A DNA stretch of 64,000 bases from Thalassospira lucentensis MCCC 1A00383 = DSM 14000 (GTDB lineage Bacteria > Pseudomonadota > Alphaproteobacteria > Rhodospirillales > Thalassospiraceae). Made by a program: the position numbers and the translations under genes. Shown in pieces: positions 18,565 to 27,590 of the stretch. The stretch's first letter is position 1; each line of letters starts with the position of its first letter. The notes beneath the pieces are model-generated. The model searched no databases. It saw nothing but the letters and a program-made list of their open reading frames with translations, and had not been told where the DNA came from. The DNA lies in contig NZ_ATWN01000002.1 of NCBI RefSeq assembly GCF_000421265.1, forward strand, positions 372,001 to 436,000, written 5' to 3'.

Positions 18565-19689
18565 TCAGGTCTTTACGTGACGCATACAGGTTGTCATGCG
18601 GTTTCTCTCTCTGCTCGATACCAGGGGAACGGCCGCGCGCAATCGTTCAAAACCGCACTCTTTTTTCCAATCGATAAGGCCGCCGATCCGGCGTTCAACC
18701 TTTGCTGCATGATTTTGGGCAATATCGGCCAAACGATGGGCCAGAAACGGATTGCCAAACCGCTCAAGGCAGGTTTTCCAATAGTCATGTGCGGCGTCTT
18801 TGTCCGCCCCAAAGGCTGGAATAACTTCCGTCTCCATAATCTCTGATACCCAATCAAGAACGTGTTGATCGTTCAGAATTTCACGCACCGTTTCCGTTGC
18901 GGGCCGATTTTCCGCCTGCCATTTCTCCGCCAGCAACGTATGGGCAAGATTGAGAATGAACAATTTCTTGCGTTCAACCGCCGCAAGGTCGTCAACAATG
19001 ACAAGGTCTGGGTGTCTGGCTGGCGGCACAAATCCCGACTGCTTTTCAATCGCCCACAATGCATAGGGTTCTGCAACAGCACCGATTGGCTCAATCGGTT
19101 CGGAAACAATGCGGTCGACAAGCGAATTCATCCACAAACATTCCGTTTTCAACCATTGCGAAAACAAGGTGCCCAAACCGTGATCAGTGGCAAGACCCAC
19201 GACAATATCACGCAACACCGAACCGTTGCGCGACACCAACTCGCTTGGCAGAAGGGTCAGCGGACGGCCATGTTTACGAAACCGTTCGTGCAAAAGCAGC
19301 GTGAGCAACTCGGGATAGCACGTCCAGCCCGTCGGCGAGATGTCTGTCTCGGTGGGGAGCTCAAATCCCCGATCACCGGTGTTGCTAATGACATAGTCAG
19401 CCTCATCGATGAAAATACGCCGCAGTTCGGCATATTGTTCGCGTGCGGAAAGACCCCGCGTGACGGAGGACACATCAACACGTGTGTCGATCTGTTGCCC
19501 GCTGCTCAGACCGCGCAAAATAACCGGGAACGATGCGGTTTTATTGATCGCCTCAATGCGGTCCCGGCTGGCGGTTGAGCCGGTTGTTTCGACAACGGTG
19601 ATGAGATGGTCGCTTCCTTGAAACACCATCAAATCTGCATGGGCCTGAAGGAAACGGCTGGTGCCAAACTGGATAACGGAAGTCTTCAT
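18565..19689 (-). CDS. mannitol dehydrogenase-family oxidoreductase (tagaturonate/fructuronate reductase-like)
   Basis: A 374-residue member of the long-chain mannitol dehydrogenase family (UxaB/UxuB/MtlD). The N-terminal Rossmann start FGTSRFLQAHADL and the catalytic-domain motif KLFILNLAHTLLA (the family KxxxLN..H pattern, about 240-252) are clear. It is shorter than E. coli UxaB, nearer the 380-residue mannitol-1-phosphate dehydrogenase size. It begins 1 bp after the stop of a zinc dehydrogenase resembling L-galactonate 5-dehydrogenase, so the pair may oxidise an aldonate to a keto-uronate and reduce it to an altronate- or mannonate-type acid. That pathway is inference; polyol oxidation is the alternative. 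Confidence 0.75.
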   Translation of the reverse strand: MKTSVIQFGTSRFLQAHADLMVFQGSDHLITVVETTGSTASRDRIEAINKTASFPVILRGLSSGQQIDTRVDVSSVTRGLSAREQYAELRRIFIDEADYVISNTGDRGFELPTETDISPTGWTCYPELLTLLLHERFRKHGRPLTLLPSELVSRNGSVLRDIVVGLATDHGLGTLFSQWLKTECLWMNSLVDRIVSEPIEPIGAVAEPYALWAIEKQSGFVPPARHPDLVIVDDLAAVERKKLFILNLAHTLLAEKWQAENRPATETVREILNDQHVLDWVSEIMETEVIPAFGADKDAAHDYWKTCLERFGNPFLAHRLADIAQNHAAKVERRIGGLIDWKKECGFERLRAAVPLVSSRERNRMTTCMRHVKT

Positions 19690-19690
19690 A

Positions 19691-20698
19691 TTACACCGAA
19701 ATAATCGCTTTGATCATCGTGTCCCGATCATGCACCCAGTGCGTGATCTGCTCTGGAAACGCATCAATGGAACAGTCATGCGTGTTAAGGGCATCGGCAT
19801 CAATCTCGCCACTTCTAAACGCGGTCAGAACGCGCTCAAAATCTTCTGACGTAGCATTTCGGCTGCCAATCAAACGCATTTCGCGCTTGTGAAACTCGGG
19901 GTCGGCAAAGGAAATGTTGCCATGAACAACACTGACCAACACAAAGCTGCCGCCATGCGCAACATATTGAAAACCGGCTTCCATTGCCTTTTGGTTGCCG
20001 GTGGCATCAAAGACGACGTCAAACCCGTCGCCTGAGGTCGCAGCAAGAACCTCTGTCGCCGGTTGGGCGGCATTATGCAGATGTTTAAAGCCAAACCGTT
20101 CTTTGGCCATATCAAGGCGCCCCTGACTGGAATCAAGCAGATGTACTTCTGCGCCACTGGCCTTGGCAAACAGCGCGGTACCAAGCCCGATAGGACCCAC
20201 CCCAACCACCAAAACGCGGTCATCTTTATGGACTTCAGAACGGCGCACCGCATGGGCACCGATCGCCATGAACTCGACCATTGCGGCATGGCGCACAGGC
20301 AAATCACCGGCAGGATAAAGGTTTTCTGCCGGAACGCTGATCCGTTCGCACATGCCACCGTCACAATGCACGCCAAGCACCTTGATCTGATAGCAGCAAT
20401 TTGGTTTGCCACGCTTGCAGGCATGACATGTGCCGCAGGACAAATAGGGGTTAATAATCACCACATCGCCCGCATTCAGGCCATTGGCCGTCTTGGCAAC
20501 AACGCCGCCCAACTCATGTCCCATAACGCGCGGGTATTCCAGATAGGGGTGAAGACCTTCATAAATGTGAAAATCAGTGCCGCACACGCCGATATGCTTG
20601 ATATCGACCAACACATCACCAGCTTGGGCCTCTTTGGGCATCTGGCGCATCTCAAGTTCCAGAACGCCAGGTTTTCGGCATACCAGTGATTTCATCAT
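19691..20698 (-). CDS. zinc-dependent alcohol dehydrogenase, L-galactonate/L-gulonate 5-dehydrogenase-like
   Basis: A 335-residue MDR enzyme. Catalytic zinc ligands are in GVCGTDFH and in GHELGGVV. The structural zinc cysteines are in CGTCHACKRGKPNCC (about 91-105). The cofactor site is VVGVGPIGLGTA. SRNATSEDFERV near the C-terminus and VLGVHCDGGMCE match the LgoD/YjjN group that oxidises L-galactonate to tagaturonate. The preceding ABC transporter genes and the following UxaB-like reductase support a sugar-acid or polyol catabolic operon. Substrate specificity is not provable from sequence. Confidence 0.8.
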   Translation of the reverse strand: MMKSLVCRKPGVLELEMRQMPKEAQAGDVLVDIKHIGVCGTDFHIYEGLHPYLEYPRVMGHELGGVVAKTANGLNAGDVVIINPYLSCGTCHACKRGKPNCCYQIKVLGVHCDGGMCERISVPAENLYPAGDLPVRHAAMVEFMAIGAHAVRRSEVHKDDRVLVVGVGPIGLGTALFAKASGAEVHLLDSSQGRLDMAKERFGFKHLHNAAQPATEVLAATSGDGFDVVFDATGNQKAMEAGFQYVAHGGSFVLVSVVHGNISFADPEFHKREMRLIGSRNATSEDFERVLTAFRSGEIDADALNTHDCSIDAFPEQITHWVHDRDTMIKAIISV

Positions 20699-20749
20699 CT
20701 TTGATTTCCTGCTTTCGAAATTCGGATATTTATCTTTGGACGGCGTACG

Positions 20750-21526
20750 TTACGACGCGACAAGGTTCCGCGGTGACCAGTTGTCGGGCAATTTTCCAAG
20801 GATGATCAGATTGAGAAGGTCGTCCTTTGTCACTTCATCAATCGCATGCGTGCCGACATTCTGACCGTTTTTCATGACCATGACCCGATCACAAAGATCA
20901 AACACATCGTTTAGGTCATGACTGATTAAAAAGATGCCGATCCCCTGTTCGCGCAATTTCTCGATCAGTTCGGCAACCATTGCCGTCTCCGACGGGCCAA
21001 GGGCCGCGGTCGGTTCATCCATAATCACAACGCGGGCATTGAAATATATCGCGCGCGCAATGGCGATCACCTGACGCTGCCCACCTGACATATTCAGCAC
21101 CGTGTCGGTAATGTTCTTGAAATTCGGATTAAGCTGCCGAAGGGCCTGTCGGGCTTCCATCTCCATGCGCTTGTCATCAAGTGTGCCAAACCGTGTCTTA
21201 AGCTCGCGCCCCAGAAACAGGTTTGCCGGCGCATCAAGGTGGTCTGCAAGGGCGAGCGATTGGTAGATCGTCTCAATCCCGCAGTGACGCGCCTCAATCG
21301 GGTTTGCAAGCGCCACTTCTTCCCCATTGACCATAATTGTGCCATCGGTGCGGTTCATGGCACCCGACAAAATTTTCATCAAACAGGATTTACCAGCACC
21401 GTTATGGCCCAGAACGCCAACAACCTCGCCCGGACGCAGTTCCACCGAAACATTCTCGACGGCGTGAATGCCGCCAAAACGCTTGCCAATATTTTTCATT
21501 TCAACAATTGGTGCGGGCGCTACCAT
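20750..21526 (-). CDS. sugar ABC transporter ATP-binding protein (single NBD, FrcA-like)
   Basis: A 258-residue ATPase of the ribose/fructose carbohydrate uptake class with one nucleotide-binding domain rather than the tandem pair of RbsA. Motifs: Walker [10 protein letters not shown]-loop IYQSLAL, signature MSGGQRQ, Walker [14 protein letters not shown]-loop LISHDL. I place the start at ATG 21526 with GGGGAG upstream; a GTG three codons earlier (21535) is equally plausible. It energises the permease and binding protein encoded just upstream. An unusual hairpin lies in the 73-bp gap before it. Confidence 0.88.
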   Translation of the reverse strand: MVAPAPIVEMKNIGKRFGGIHAVENVSVELRPGEVVGVLGHNGAGKSCLMKILSGAMNRTDGTIMVNGEEVALANPIEARHCGIETIYQSLALADHLDAPANLFLGRELKTRFGTLDDKRMEMEARQALRQLNPNFKNITDTVLNMSGGQRQVIAIARAIYFNARVVIMDEPTAALGPSETAMVAELIEKLREQGIGIFLISHDLNDVFDLCDRVMVMKNGQNVGTHAIDEVTKDDLLNLIILGKLPDNWSPRNLVAS

Positions 21527-21557
21527 TTTACTCACTCCCCGTGACTTCCAATCAAGA

Positions 21558-21583
21558 CCGGAGGAGGGGTGTTCCCCCTCCGG
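21558..21583 (-). other. intra-operon hairpin after the binding-protein gene
   Basis: CCGGAGG (58-64) pairs with CCTCCGG (77-83), followed inward by three more G-C pairs past one bulged A. No T run follows on the minus strand, so it looks like an mRNA-protecting or attenuating hairpin that favours expression of the upstream binding protein rather than a full terminator. A similar element sits after frcB. Confidence 0.65.
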
Positions 21584-21599
21584 CCTGTCTGCGCCGCGC

Positions 21600-22547
21600 T
21601 CAGTAAAGAACGTTTTGGGCTTCTGCACTGTCGATGTTTTCTTTGGTCACCATGACCAAACCGGTGTTGATGAATTTCTCAACCGTTTTGCCCTCGGCAA
21701 CGTCGATGACCGCATTGACGCCAAGCTGCCCCATCTGGAACGAGCTTTGAACCGCAATGGCATCAAGTGTTCCGTCGCGGACAAAATCCTGAAGGTCTTT
21801 GTTGCCGTCAAAACCGATGGCAACAAGTTTGCCCGCTTTGCCTGACTGCACAATGGCGCGTGCCATGCCAATGGCGGTTGGTTCACTCGCACCATAAATG
21901 CCCTTAAGGTCGCCATTGGCGGACAGAACATCCGTGGTTTGGTTCAAAGCCAGTGCCATCTGCGATTGCGAATAGAACGGTCCGACAATTTCAATGTCGG
22001 AATTGGCTTTGATATATTCGATGAAACCGCCAACGCGGCCAATTTCCGAACCGACACCGGCAACGAATGACATTACCGCGACTTTTCCGGTTTTTCCGAC
22101 CTTGTCGATCATCATCTGGGCGACAAGTTCACCGGCTTTGCGGTTGTCGGTGGCAAGGAAGGCCTGATAGTAGCTTTCCGCTGATTCCGACAGCAGGCTG
22201 TCGATAATCACCACCGGAATACCGTTCTCGTTTGCGGATTTCACAACAGGAACCAGTGCTTCTGTATCCGACGGTGCCAGCACAATGCCAGCGACGTTCC
22301 GGTTAATCGCGTTCTGAACAAGGTTGACCTGTTCGGCGATTGCTGTGTCTGATTCCGGGCCTTGGAACGTGATGTCATAGCCCTCGGCCTTGGCGACCGC
22401 ACTGCTCGCCCCCTTATTGACGTTCTGCCAGAAATTGGAGTTGGTCGTTTTCACGATGACGGCAATTTCCTTGTCGGCGGCGGCGGCACCGGTCACAAGC
22501 GCGACAGATGCAACCATGCCAAGTATCCCTGATACGATCTTTCTCAT
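21600..22547 (-). CDS. sugar ABC transporter periplasmic substrate-binding protein
   Basis: A 315-residue RbsB/FrcB-type type-1 periplasmic binding protein. It has a cleavable signal peptide ([20 protein letters not shown] then AAAADKE) and the fold's characteristic [20 protein letters not shown] opening. The hinge and ligand region includes [17 protein letters not shown] and [14 protein letters not shown]. It lies between permease (53 bp upstream) and ATPase genes. The accompanying dehydrogenases suggest a polyol or aldonate ligand; residues alone do not tell. Confidence 0.88.
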   Translation of the reverse strand: MRKIVSGILGMVASVALVTGAAAADKEIAVIVKTTNSNFWQNVNKGASSAVAKAEGYDITFQGPESDTAIAEQVNLVQNAINRNVAGIVLAPSDTEALVPVVKSANENGIPVVIIDSLLSESAESYYQAFLATDNRKAGELVAQMMIDKVGKTGKVAVMSFVAGVGSEIGRVGGFIEYIKANSDIEIVGPFYSQSQMALALNQTTDVLSANGDLKGIYGASEPTAIGMARAIVQSGKAGKLVAIGFDGNKDLQDFVRDGTLDAIAVQSSFQMGQLGVNAVIDVAEGKTVEKFINTGLVMVTKENIDSAEAQNVLY

Positions 22548-22599
22548 AGGTTCCTCCGGTTGATATTGAATTATTATTGATTTTAACGGCTTAGGCAGA

Positions 22600-23658
22600 T
22601 CACCGGCGGTTCCGCAGATGATCGATATAGACTGCGCCGATAATGACGCAGCCGATGATGATTTGCTGGATGAAGCTTGAAACGCCGTTCATATTCAGGC
22701 CGTTGCGCAAAATGCTGATCACAAATGCACCGATCATGGTGCCGGAAATGGTCCCAACACCCCCCATAAGGGATGTCCCGCCAATCACGGCTGCGGCAAT
22801 GGCATCAAGTTCATACATAATGCCTTCGTTGGGTTGGGCTGTGACCAGACGCGACATCAAAACAATCCCGCAGATCCCGGCCATAAAACCCGATGTGGCA
22901 TAGGCAAACATTTTGGTGGAATTGACATTCACCCCGGCCAGGCGCGACGCCTGTTCGTTGGACCCGACCGCATAGATGTGCCGACCAATCGCCAGACGGC
23001 GTAAGATAAATGCGACGATAATCGCCATGACAATCATGATCAAAACCGGATAGGGGATGCCGGGAAAGATAACTTTTGGCAGGCCATTGGCCCCAACCGA
23101 AAGTGTCCGGAACAACGACCCGTTGCCAAGGACGCCAAAGGCCTCGCCAAGCTGTGAAACAGGGGCGGCACCGGTCAATTGCAGGGCAAGGCCACGGGCG
23201 ATTAACATCATGCCAAGGGTGGCGATAAACGGTGCAAGACGCAGTCTTGTGACAACAAAACCGTTAATGCAGCCGCACACCATGCCGGTCAGAACACCCA
23301 TCGACATGGCCGCCCAGATCGGCCAGCCATCCTTGACCAAAAGTCCCGCAACCGTCCCGGAAAGTGCAAGAACCGACCCGACACTCAAATCAATCCCGCC
23401 GGTCAAAATAACGACGGTGACACCAATGCCAAGCAACGCAATGGAGGTTGTTTGAAGTGACACGGTCATGGCATTGCCGACACTAAAGAAGGCATCGCTT
23501 GTCACCGAAAAGACGACGATAAGCGCCATTAAGCTAAACACGGCCGCGAATTTCTGGACAACGTCCTTGCGCTCGTCGCCATTCATATGGCTCCAAAGAC
23601 GTGCAAAACGCCCCTTGACCTCAGCATCCGAACAGGTGGAAATTCTTTCGCCACTCAC
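22600..23658 (-). CDS. sugar ABC transporter permease (RbsC/FrcC family)
   Basis: A 352-residue inner-membrane permease with about 8-10 hydrophobic helices. The family motif TGGIDLSVGSVLALSGTVAG lies near 105-125, and the EAA-like loop region is AIAAAVIGGTSLMGGVGT. It starts with GTG at 23658, preceded by AGGGAG at good spacing; no closer ATG fits the family N-terminus. First gene of the operon permease, binding protein, ATPase, dehydrogenase, dehydrogenase, and divergent from the tandem-HTH GntR regulator. Confidence 0.88.
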   Translation of the reverse strand: MSGERISTCSDAEVKGRFARLWSHMNGDERKDVVQKFAAVFSLMALIVVFSVTSDAFFSVGNAMTVSLQTTSIALLGIGVTVVILTGGIDLSVGSVLALSGTVAGLLVKDGWPIWAAMSMGVLTGMVCGCINGFVVTRLRLAPFIATLGMMLIARGLALQLTGAAPVSQLGEAFGVLGNGSLFRTLSVGANGLPKVIFPGIPYPVLIMIVMAIIVAFILRRLAIGRHIYAVGSNEQASRLAGVNVNSTKMFAYATSGFMAGICGIVLMSRLVTAQPNEGIMYELDAIAAAVIGGTSLMGGVGTISGTMIGAFVISILRNGLNMNGVSSFIQQIIIGCVIIGAVYIDHLRNRR

Positions 23659-23820
23659 AGCGATCTCCCTGAATTCTGAAGCTGTGGCAACGACTTTGAA
23701 CTTTCAAGGAGGCCCCATGTCCTGCGACATGACTGCTGACCGCGATTACACGTCGCCAACGCCTACCGATATGTTCGACCATTACCTCCCCAAAGCTGCT
23801 TTGCGATGGGATCAGCTCAC

Positions 23821-23846
23821 AATGTTTTTTATCATTAATGTACATT
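23821..23846. promoter_or_regulatory. candidate GntR operator, site 1
   Basis: A 26-bp segment framed AATGT...ACATT that begins with the 12-mer AATGTTTTTTAT, repeated exactly 50 bp further on. It also contains the small palindrome AATGTACATT (23837-23846). It lies in the gap between the permease and GntR genes. Confidence 0.5.
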
Positions 23847-23870
23847 TTTCATAACACATCAAAACTGTCA

Positions 23871-23896
23871 AATGTTTTTTATTGATAAAAATCATT
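23871..23896. promoter_or_regulatory. candidate GntR operator, site 2
   Basis: Second copy of AATGTTTTTTAT, here forming a near-perfect 26-bp inverted repeat (11 of 13 base pairs match) framed AATG...CATT. It lies about 50 bp before the GntR start. The inner sequence TTGAT-AAAA-ATCAT (23882-23895) is also one base short of an FNR box, so an FNR-type regulator is an alternative reading. Confidence 0.5.
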
Positions 23897-23947
23897 TGAT
23901 CTCCTACTCACGAACAAAGACAATGCAAGACGATTGGAACCGCCAAA

Positions 23948-24841
23948 ATGACCAAATCCAACACGCGCTTTAAGGAAGGCTTCAATCAGTGCCTTGATCT
24001 GATTGATGGTCAGGATGTTGGTACGGAGCTTCCGGGCGAAGTCAATATCGCGGAAATGCTCAACATCAGTCGCACGACGGTGCGCAACATTTTGTCATCA
24101 CTAAATGATTTGGGGATTATCGACTGGCAGGGGCGTGTCAAAACGATCCTGCGTCACAGCAAAAAGGCGGAGCGTTTCTCGGACCGTGAAACCAGCCCGG
24201 TTTCAGAAAAAATCGAAGGCAAGTTTCTGGAGTGGATCCTTCAAGGTGACATCCCCCCCAATACGCAGCTTAACGAGCTCGAACTGGCACGGCAGTTCGA
24301 TGTCGGCACATCGACGGTTCGGGAATTTTTGATCAGCTTCAGCCGGTTCGGCCTGATTGAGAAAAAGCTAAACCATCGTTGGGTGCTGCGCGGATTTACC
24401 AAGGAATATGCACTTGAACTTTCGTACGTTCGGGAAATGTTTGAATTGGACGCGGTGCGAAATTTTGTCGACTTCCCGGATGATCATCCTGCGTGGGAAA
24501 AACTCGACCGGCTGGAAGAAGAACATCGTAGCCTTCTAGATCATATTGAAACGCGGTTTTCGCGTTTTTCGGAGCTCGATGCCCGTTTTCATGCGACCTT
24601 GACAAGTGTATCGAAAAACCGATTTGTGACTGAGTTTCAAGATATTATCTCTCTGATCTTTCACTTCCATTATCAGTGGAACAAGAAGGATGAAAAAGAA
24701 AGAAACGAAGCCGCGATCCGCGAACATTTGACTTATATCGCCGCTCTGCGCAGCCGCGACGGGGCGCAAATCCAGACCGAAGCCGTCAAACATCTCAGCA
24801 CGGCAAGGCAGACCTTGCTGCGCTCCCTGCTAGAGAACTAG
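23948..24841 (+). CDS. GntR-family regulator with two winged-helix domains and an FCD domain
   Basis: A 297-residue regulator. Two GntR-like winged-helix segments occur in series: residues about 12-70 (VNIAEMLNISRTTVRNILSS) and about 85-150 (LNELELARQFDVGTSTVREF). An all-helical FCD ligand domain follows (about 155-295) with the metal/ligand-type histidine in LDARFHATL and HLTYIAALRSRD. Ordinary FadR/FCD proteins are about 220-240 residues with one winged helix. It is divergent from the ABC-transporter/dehydrogenase operon and almost certainly controls it; two AT-rich repeats 50 bp apart in the gap are candidate sites. Confidence 0.82.
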   Translation: MTKSNTRFKEGFNQCLDLIDGQDVGTELPGEVNIAEMLNISRTTVRNILSSLNDLGIIDWQGRVKTILRHSKKAERFSDRETSPVSEKIEGKFLEWILQGDIPPNTQLNELELARQFDVGTSTVREFLISFSRFGLIEKKLNHRWVLRGFTKEYALELSYVREMFELDAVRNFVDFPDDHPAWEKLDRLEEEHRSLLDHIETRFSRFSELDARFHATLTSVSKNRFVTEFQDIISLIFHFHYQWNKKDEKERNEAAIREHLTYIAALRSRDGAQIQTEAVKHLSTARQTLLRSLLEN

Positions 24842-24866
24842 ATGTGATCTTTCAAGAGGTTGGCTA

Positions 24867-25532
24867 TCACCCGGCTGTGACGCGGATATCAGAAGGACCG
24901 GTCATGGTCGCGACGATTTGTGCATTGGGAAGGTCATTGCCAAGCGCCTTTTCCAAGGCGTTCGCATCGTCAAAGCCAAACCCCCGCCAACGATCAATCA
25001 GCCGCGCGCGTAAAACCTCTTCGGCCACATCAAGATAAATCGAAAGATCAAACATGGGTGCCAACCGATCCCACGGCGCCTGACCCAGCAAAAGGTAATT
25101 GCCCTCCACCAGGATAATCTTGTGCCGCGGTGATATGCAGCGTGCTGATCCGCGTGACAATTCAAGGCCACGGTCAAACAACGGCACATAAACGTCTTGG
25201 TCAGTCTCGGTCTTAAGGGCTGCAAGAATGCGCTGTAATCCGCCAACATCAAACGTGTTGGGTGCCCCTTTGCGGTTTAAAAGACCACGCTGTTTAAGGA
25301 TGGCATCGTCAAAATGAAATCCATCCATCGGCACGACAGCAGCACCGGCTTCGTCACCCCCCAGATGGTGACAAAGCCGGTCGGACAAGGTTGACTTGCC
25401 CGATGCTGGCGCCCCGGCGATTGCCACAAGGATGCGACAATCGTCCGATTGGGTGGCCATGATACGTGCAGCCAATGCATCAAGGTCAGGTGTCATGAAT
25501 GCAAGGCTACCTGTCTTCTGGGGTTTGACCAT
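24867..25532 (-). CDS. frcK: FrcK-like P-loop sugar/nucleoside kinase
   Basis: A 221-residue P-loop kinase of the uridine kinase/pantothenate kinase-like group. Walker A is in AGAPASGKSTLSDRL, followed by VVPMDGFHFDD (acidic substrate/metal loop) and VEGNYLLLG. The C-terminal SDIRVTAG is typical of the FrcK branch. Its place as last gene after frcB-frcC-frcA, 15 bp downstream of the ATPase, reproduces the Sinorhizobium frcBCAK fructose-uptake operon, where its exact role is not settled. Its 3' end converges on the GntR gene with 25 bp between. Confidence 0.78.
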   Translation of the reverse strand: MVKPQKTGSLAFMTPDLDALAARIMATQSDDCRILVAIAGAPASGKSTLSDRLCHHLGGDEAGAAVVPMDGFHFDDAILKQRGLLNRKGAPNTFDVGGLQRILAALKTETDQDVYVPLFDRGLELSRGSARCISPRHKIILVEGNYLLLGQAPWDRLAPMFDLSIYLDVAEEVLRARLIDRWRGFGFDDANALEKALGNDLPNAQIVATMTGPSDIRVTAG

Positions 25533-25547
25533 GGCGGTGCATGTTCG

Positions 25548-26336
25548 TTACGCCGCATCATCCATGCCCGGCGCTTCCTTGGCCCCGGTCATAAAGGCAA
25601 CCGCATCCGACATGCTGTAATCATCCGGGTTGATGGTGCAAAGACGTTTGCCAAGACGATGCACATGAATGCGGTCTGCAACCTCAAACACATGCGGCAT
25701 ATTGTGCGAAATCAGCACAATTGGCATGCCGCGTGATTTGACATCGGCAATCAGGTCAAGCACACGGCGGCTTTCCTTAACCCCAAGGGCAGCGGTCGGC
25801 TCATCCATGATCACCACGCGTGATCCGAACGCTGCCGCACGGGCAACCGCAACCCCCTGGCGCTGCCCACCCGAAAGCGTCTCAACCGCCTGATTGATGT
25901 TCTGAATGGTCATCAAGCCAAGATCAGACAGCTTTTTACGGGCAAGACGTTGCATTTCGGCATGATCAAGGGCGCCGAAATATTTGCCCATGAACCCTTT
26001 GCGCCGAAGCTCACGGCCCATGAACATATTATCGGCAATCGACAGGGCCGGGGACAGCGCAAGGTTTTGATACACCGTCTCGATCCCGGCTTCGCGGGCT
26101 TCCATCGGGGATGTAAATCCGATGGGTTTGCCATCAAGTTCAATGGTGCCTTCATCAACGGAAATCGCACCCGATAACGCTTTGATCAGGGATGATTTTC
26201 CCGCGCCATTGTCCCCGATTACGGCCAGAACCTCGCCGGGGTAAAGGTCGAAATCCGCATGATCAAGGGCCGTTACCCGGCCATAGCGTTTGACGATGCC
26301 ACGCGCCTTGAGAACAGGTTTTTGATCGTTGCTCAT
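25548..26336 (-). CDS. frcA: FrcA-like sugar ABC transporter ATP-binding protein
   Basis: A 262-residue single-NBD ATPase: Walker A GDNGAGKSS, Q-loop VYQNLAL, signature LSGGQRQ, Walker [14 protein letters not shown]-loop LISHNM. ATG 26336 overlaps the frcC stop as ATGA and has an AAAGGTG site, making this the start; the longer frame to 26411 runs inside frcC. With FrcB and FrcC it would form a high-affinity importer for fructose or related hexoses (mannose and ribose are transported by the Sinorhizobium system). Confidence 0.83.
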   Translation of the reverse strand: MSNDQKPVLKARGIVKRYGRVTALDHADFDLYPGEVLAVIGDNGAGKSSLIKALSGAISVDEGTIELDGKPIGFTSPMEAREAGIETVYQNLALSPALSIADNMFMGRELRRKGFMGKYFGALDHAEMQRLARKKLSDLGLMTIQNINQAVETLSGGQRQGVAVARAAAFGSRVVIMDEPTAALGVKESRRVLDLIADVKSRGMPIVLISHNMPHVFEVADRIHVHRLGKRLCTINPDDYSMSDAVAFMTGAKEAPGMDDAA

Positions 26337-27415
26337 GCTGACACCTTTCTGATCCACTGGTCGATTGCAACGGCAATGATGGTCAGCCAGCCAATGGCAA
26401 ACACCTGCCACAGCACATCAACCCCCGCCAGTCGCAAACCTGAATTAAACACGCCAACAATCAACGCCCCGATCAACGGGCCAATGATTGATCCGCGTCC
26501 GCCAAACAGCGATATGCCGCCAATGACAACTGCGGTGATCGATTGCAGGTTGGCTTCCTGAAAACTTTGCGGCGACACAGAGCCGACCCGCCCGATGGAG
26601 GCCCATGCGGCGATGCCACACACAAGTCCGGCAAGCCCATAGACCATGATCAAGGTGCGGTTGGTGCGAATTCCCGAAAGTTCCGCGGCTTCCTTGTCAT
26701 CGCCAATGGCGTAAACATGGCGGCCCCAACTGGTGTGATTAAGGATGTACCAAAGCACCCCGAAAACCACGAGCATCAGGATCGAGCCATAGGTGATTCG
26801 TGCCCCGCCAAATGCGATGCTTTCACCAAAGAATTTCAAAAGCGGTGCGATTTCATCCAAGGTCTGGCTGCGGATCGATTGTGCACCCGAAAGCCACAGG
26901 TTGAGCGCAAAAAAGATGTTCCAGGTGCCAAGGGTCACAATAAACGGCGGCAGCTTGATGCGCGTGACCAGAAACCCGTTCATGGCCCCGGCGGCAATGC
27001 CGCCGACACAACCGATTGCAATCGCAAGCGGGGCCGGAACACCCAGCGTGATGGCAAGCTGGCCCATGATCACGGACATCAGAACCATGATCGCACCAAC
27101 CGACAGATCAATACCGGCCGTCAGGATCACAAGGCTCTGGGCGGCGGCAAGAATACCGATCACCGATACCTGCTGCATGATCAGCGACAGGTTGAACGGC
27201 GAAAAGAACTTGGCGCCGGCAACAAACCCGAAAATGACAATTGAAAAGACCAGAACAATAATCGGCACCATGGTCGGATTGCCGTGCAGGAAGTGCTGAA
27301 CGGAATCAAACAGGTTGCGTTGCTTATGTTCGAATTGCGCGACAGAGCTGTCGCTGGACTCAAGCGTTTGCTCGAAATCCTGTTTCTGGCGTGACGTTTG
27401 AGCGTGATCGCTCAT
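26333..27415 (-). CDS. frcC: FrcC-like sugar ABC transporter permease
   Basis: A 360-residue inner-membrane permease of the RbsC family with a longer hydrophilic N-terminus (about 50 residues) before the first helix. ILTAGIDLSVGAIMVLMSV (about 110-128) and the loop TAVVIGGISLFGGRGSIIG are family hallmarks. It follows frcB after a 175-bp gap containing an 11-bp-stem hairpin and overlaps frcA by 4 bp. Likely homodimeric pore of the fructose-type importer. Confidence 0.83.
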   Translation of the reverse strand: MSDHAQTSRQKQDFEQTLESSDSSVAQFEHKQRNLFDSVQHFLHGNPTMVPIIVLVFSIVIFGFVAGAKFFSPFNLSLIMQQVSVIGILAAAQSLVILTAGIDLSVGAIMVLMSVIMGQLAITLGVPAPLAIAIGCVGGIAAGAMNGFLVTRIKLPPFIVTLGTWNIFFALNLWLSGAQSIRSQTLDEIAPLLKFFGESIAFGGARITYGSILMLVVFGVLWYILNHTSWGRHVYAIGDDKEAAELSGIRTNRTLIMVYGLAGLVCGIAAWASIGRVGSVSPQSFQEANLQSITAVVIGGISLFGGRGSIIGPLIGALIVGVFNSGLRLAGVDVLWQVFAIGWLTIIAVAIDQWIRKVSA

Positions 27416-27543
27416 CGCTTCCTCCCGACTTGGTTGTGAACGGGTTCAGGATCAAAATACCTGAAAAGTTCAACAGACATCTGCCTGGCTCTATTGGCCG
27501 GTTCAGTTGTAGATGCCATGCCAAGTGTAACCTGATGTGGGAC

Positions 27544-27573
27544 AAGGAGGGCGGATTTATCGCCGCCCTCCTT
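27544..27573 (-). other. intra-operon hairpin between frcB and frcC
   Basis: AAGGAGGGCGG (27544-27554) and its exact complement CCGCCCTCCTT (27563-27573) form a perfect 11-bp stem with an 8-base loop, 17 bp after the frcB stop. No T tract follows in the minus direction, so it fits mRNA stabilisation or partial attenuation that keeps binding protein in excess of permease. Confidence 0.7.
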
Positions 27574-27590
27574 CGAATTGGGCCGGGTAC

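Noticed and set aside
18862..19578. 238-codon plus-strand frame antisense to the mannitol-dehydrogenase-family gene
   Set aside because: Composition and overlap show it is a shadow; the minus strand encodes a recognised family.
24867..25532. Assignment of the P-loop kinase as uridine kinase or pantothenate kinase
   Set aside because: The fold is shared, but operon position after frcBCA and the C-terminal motif fit the FrcK group better.
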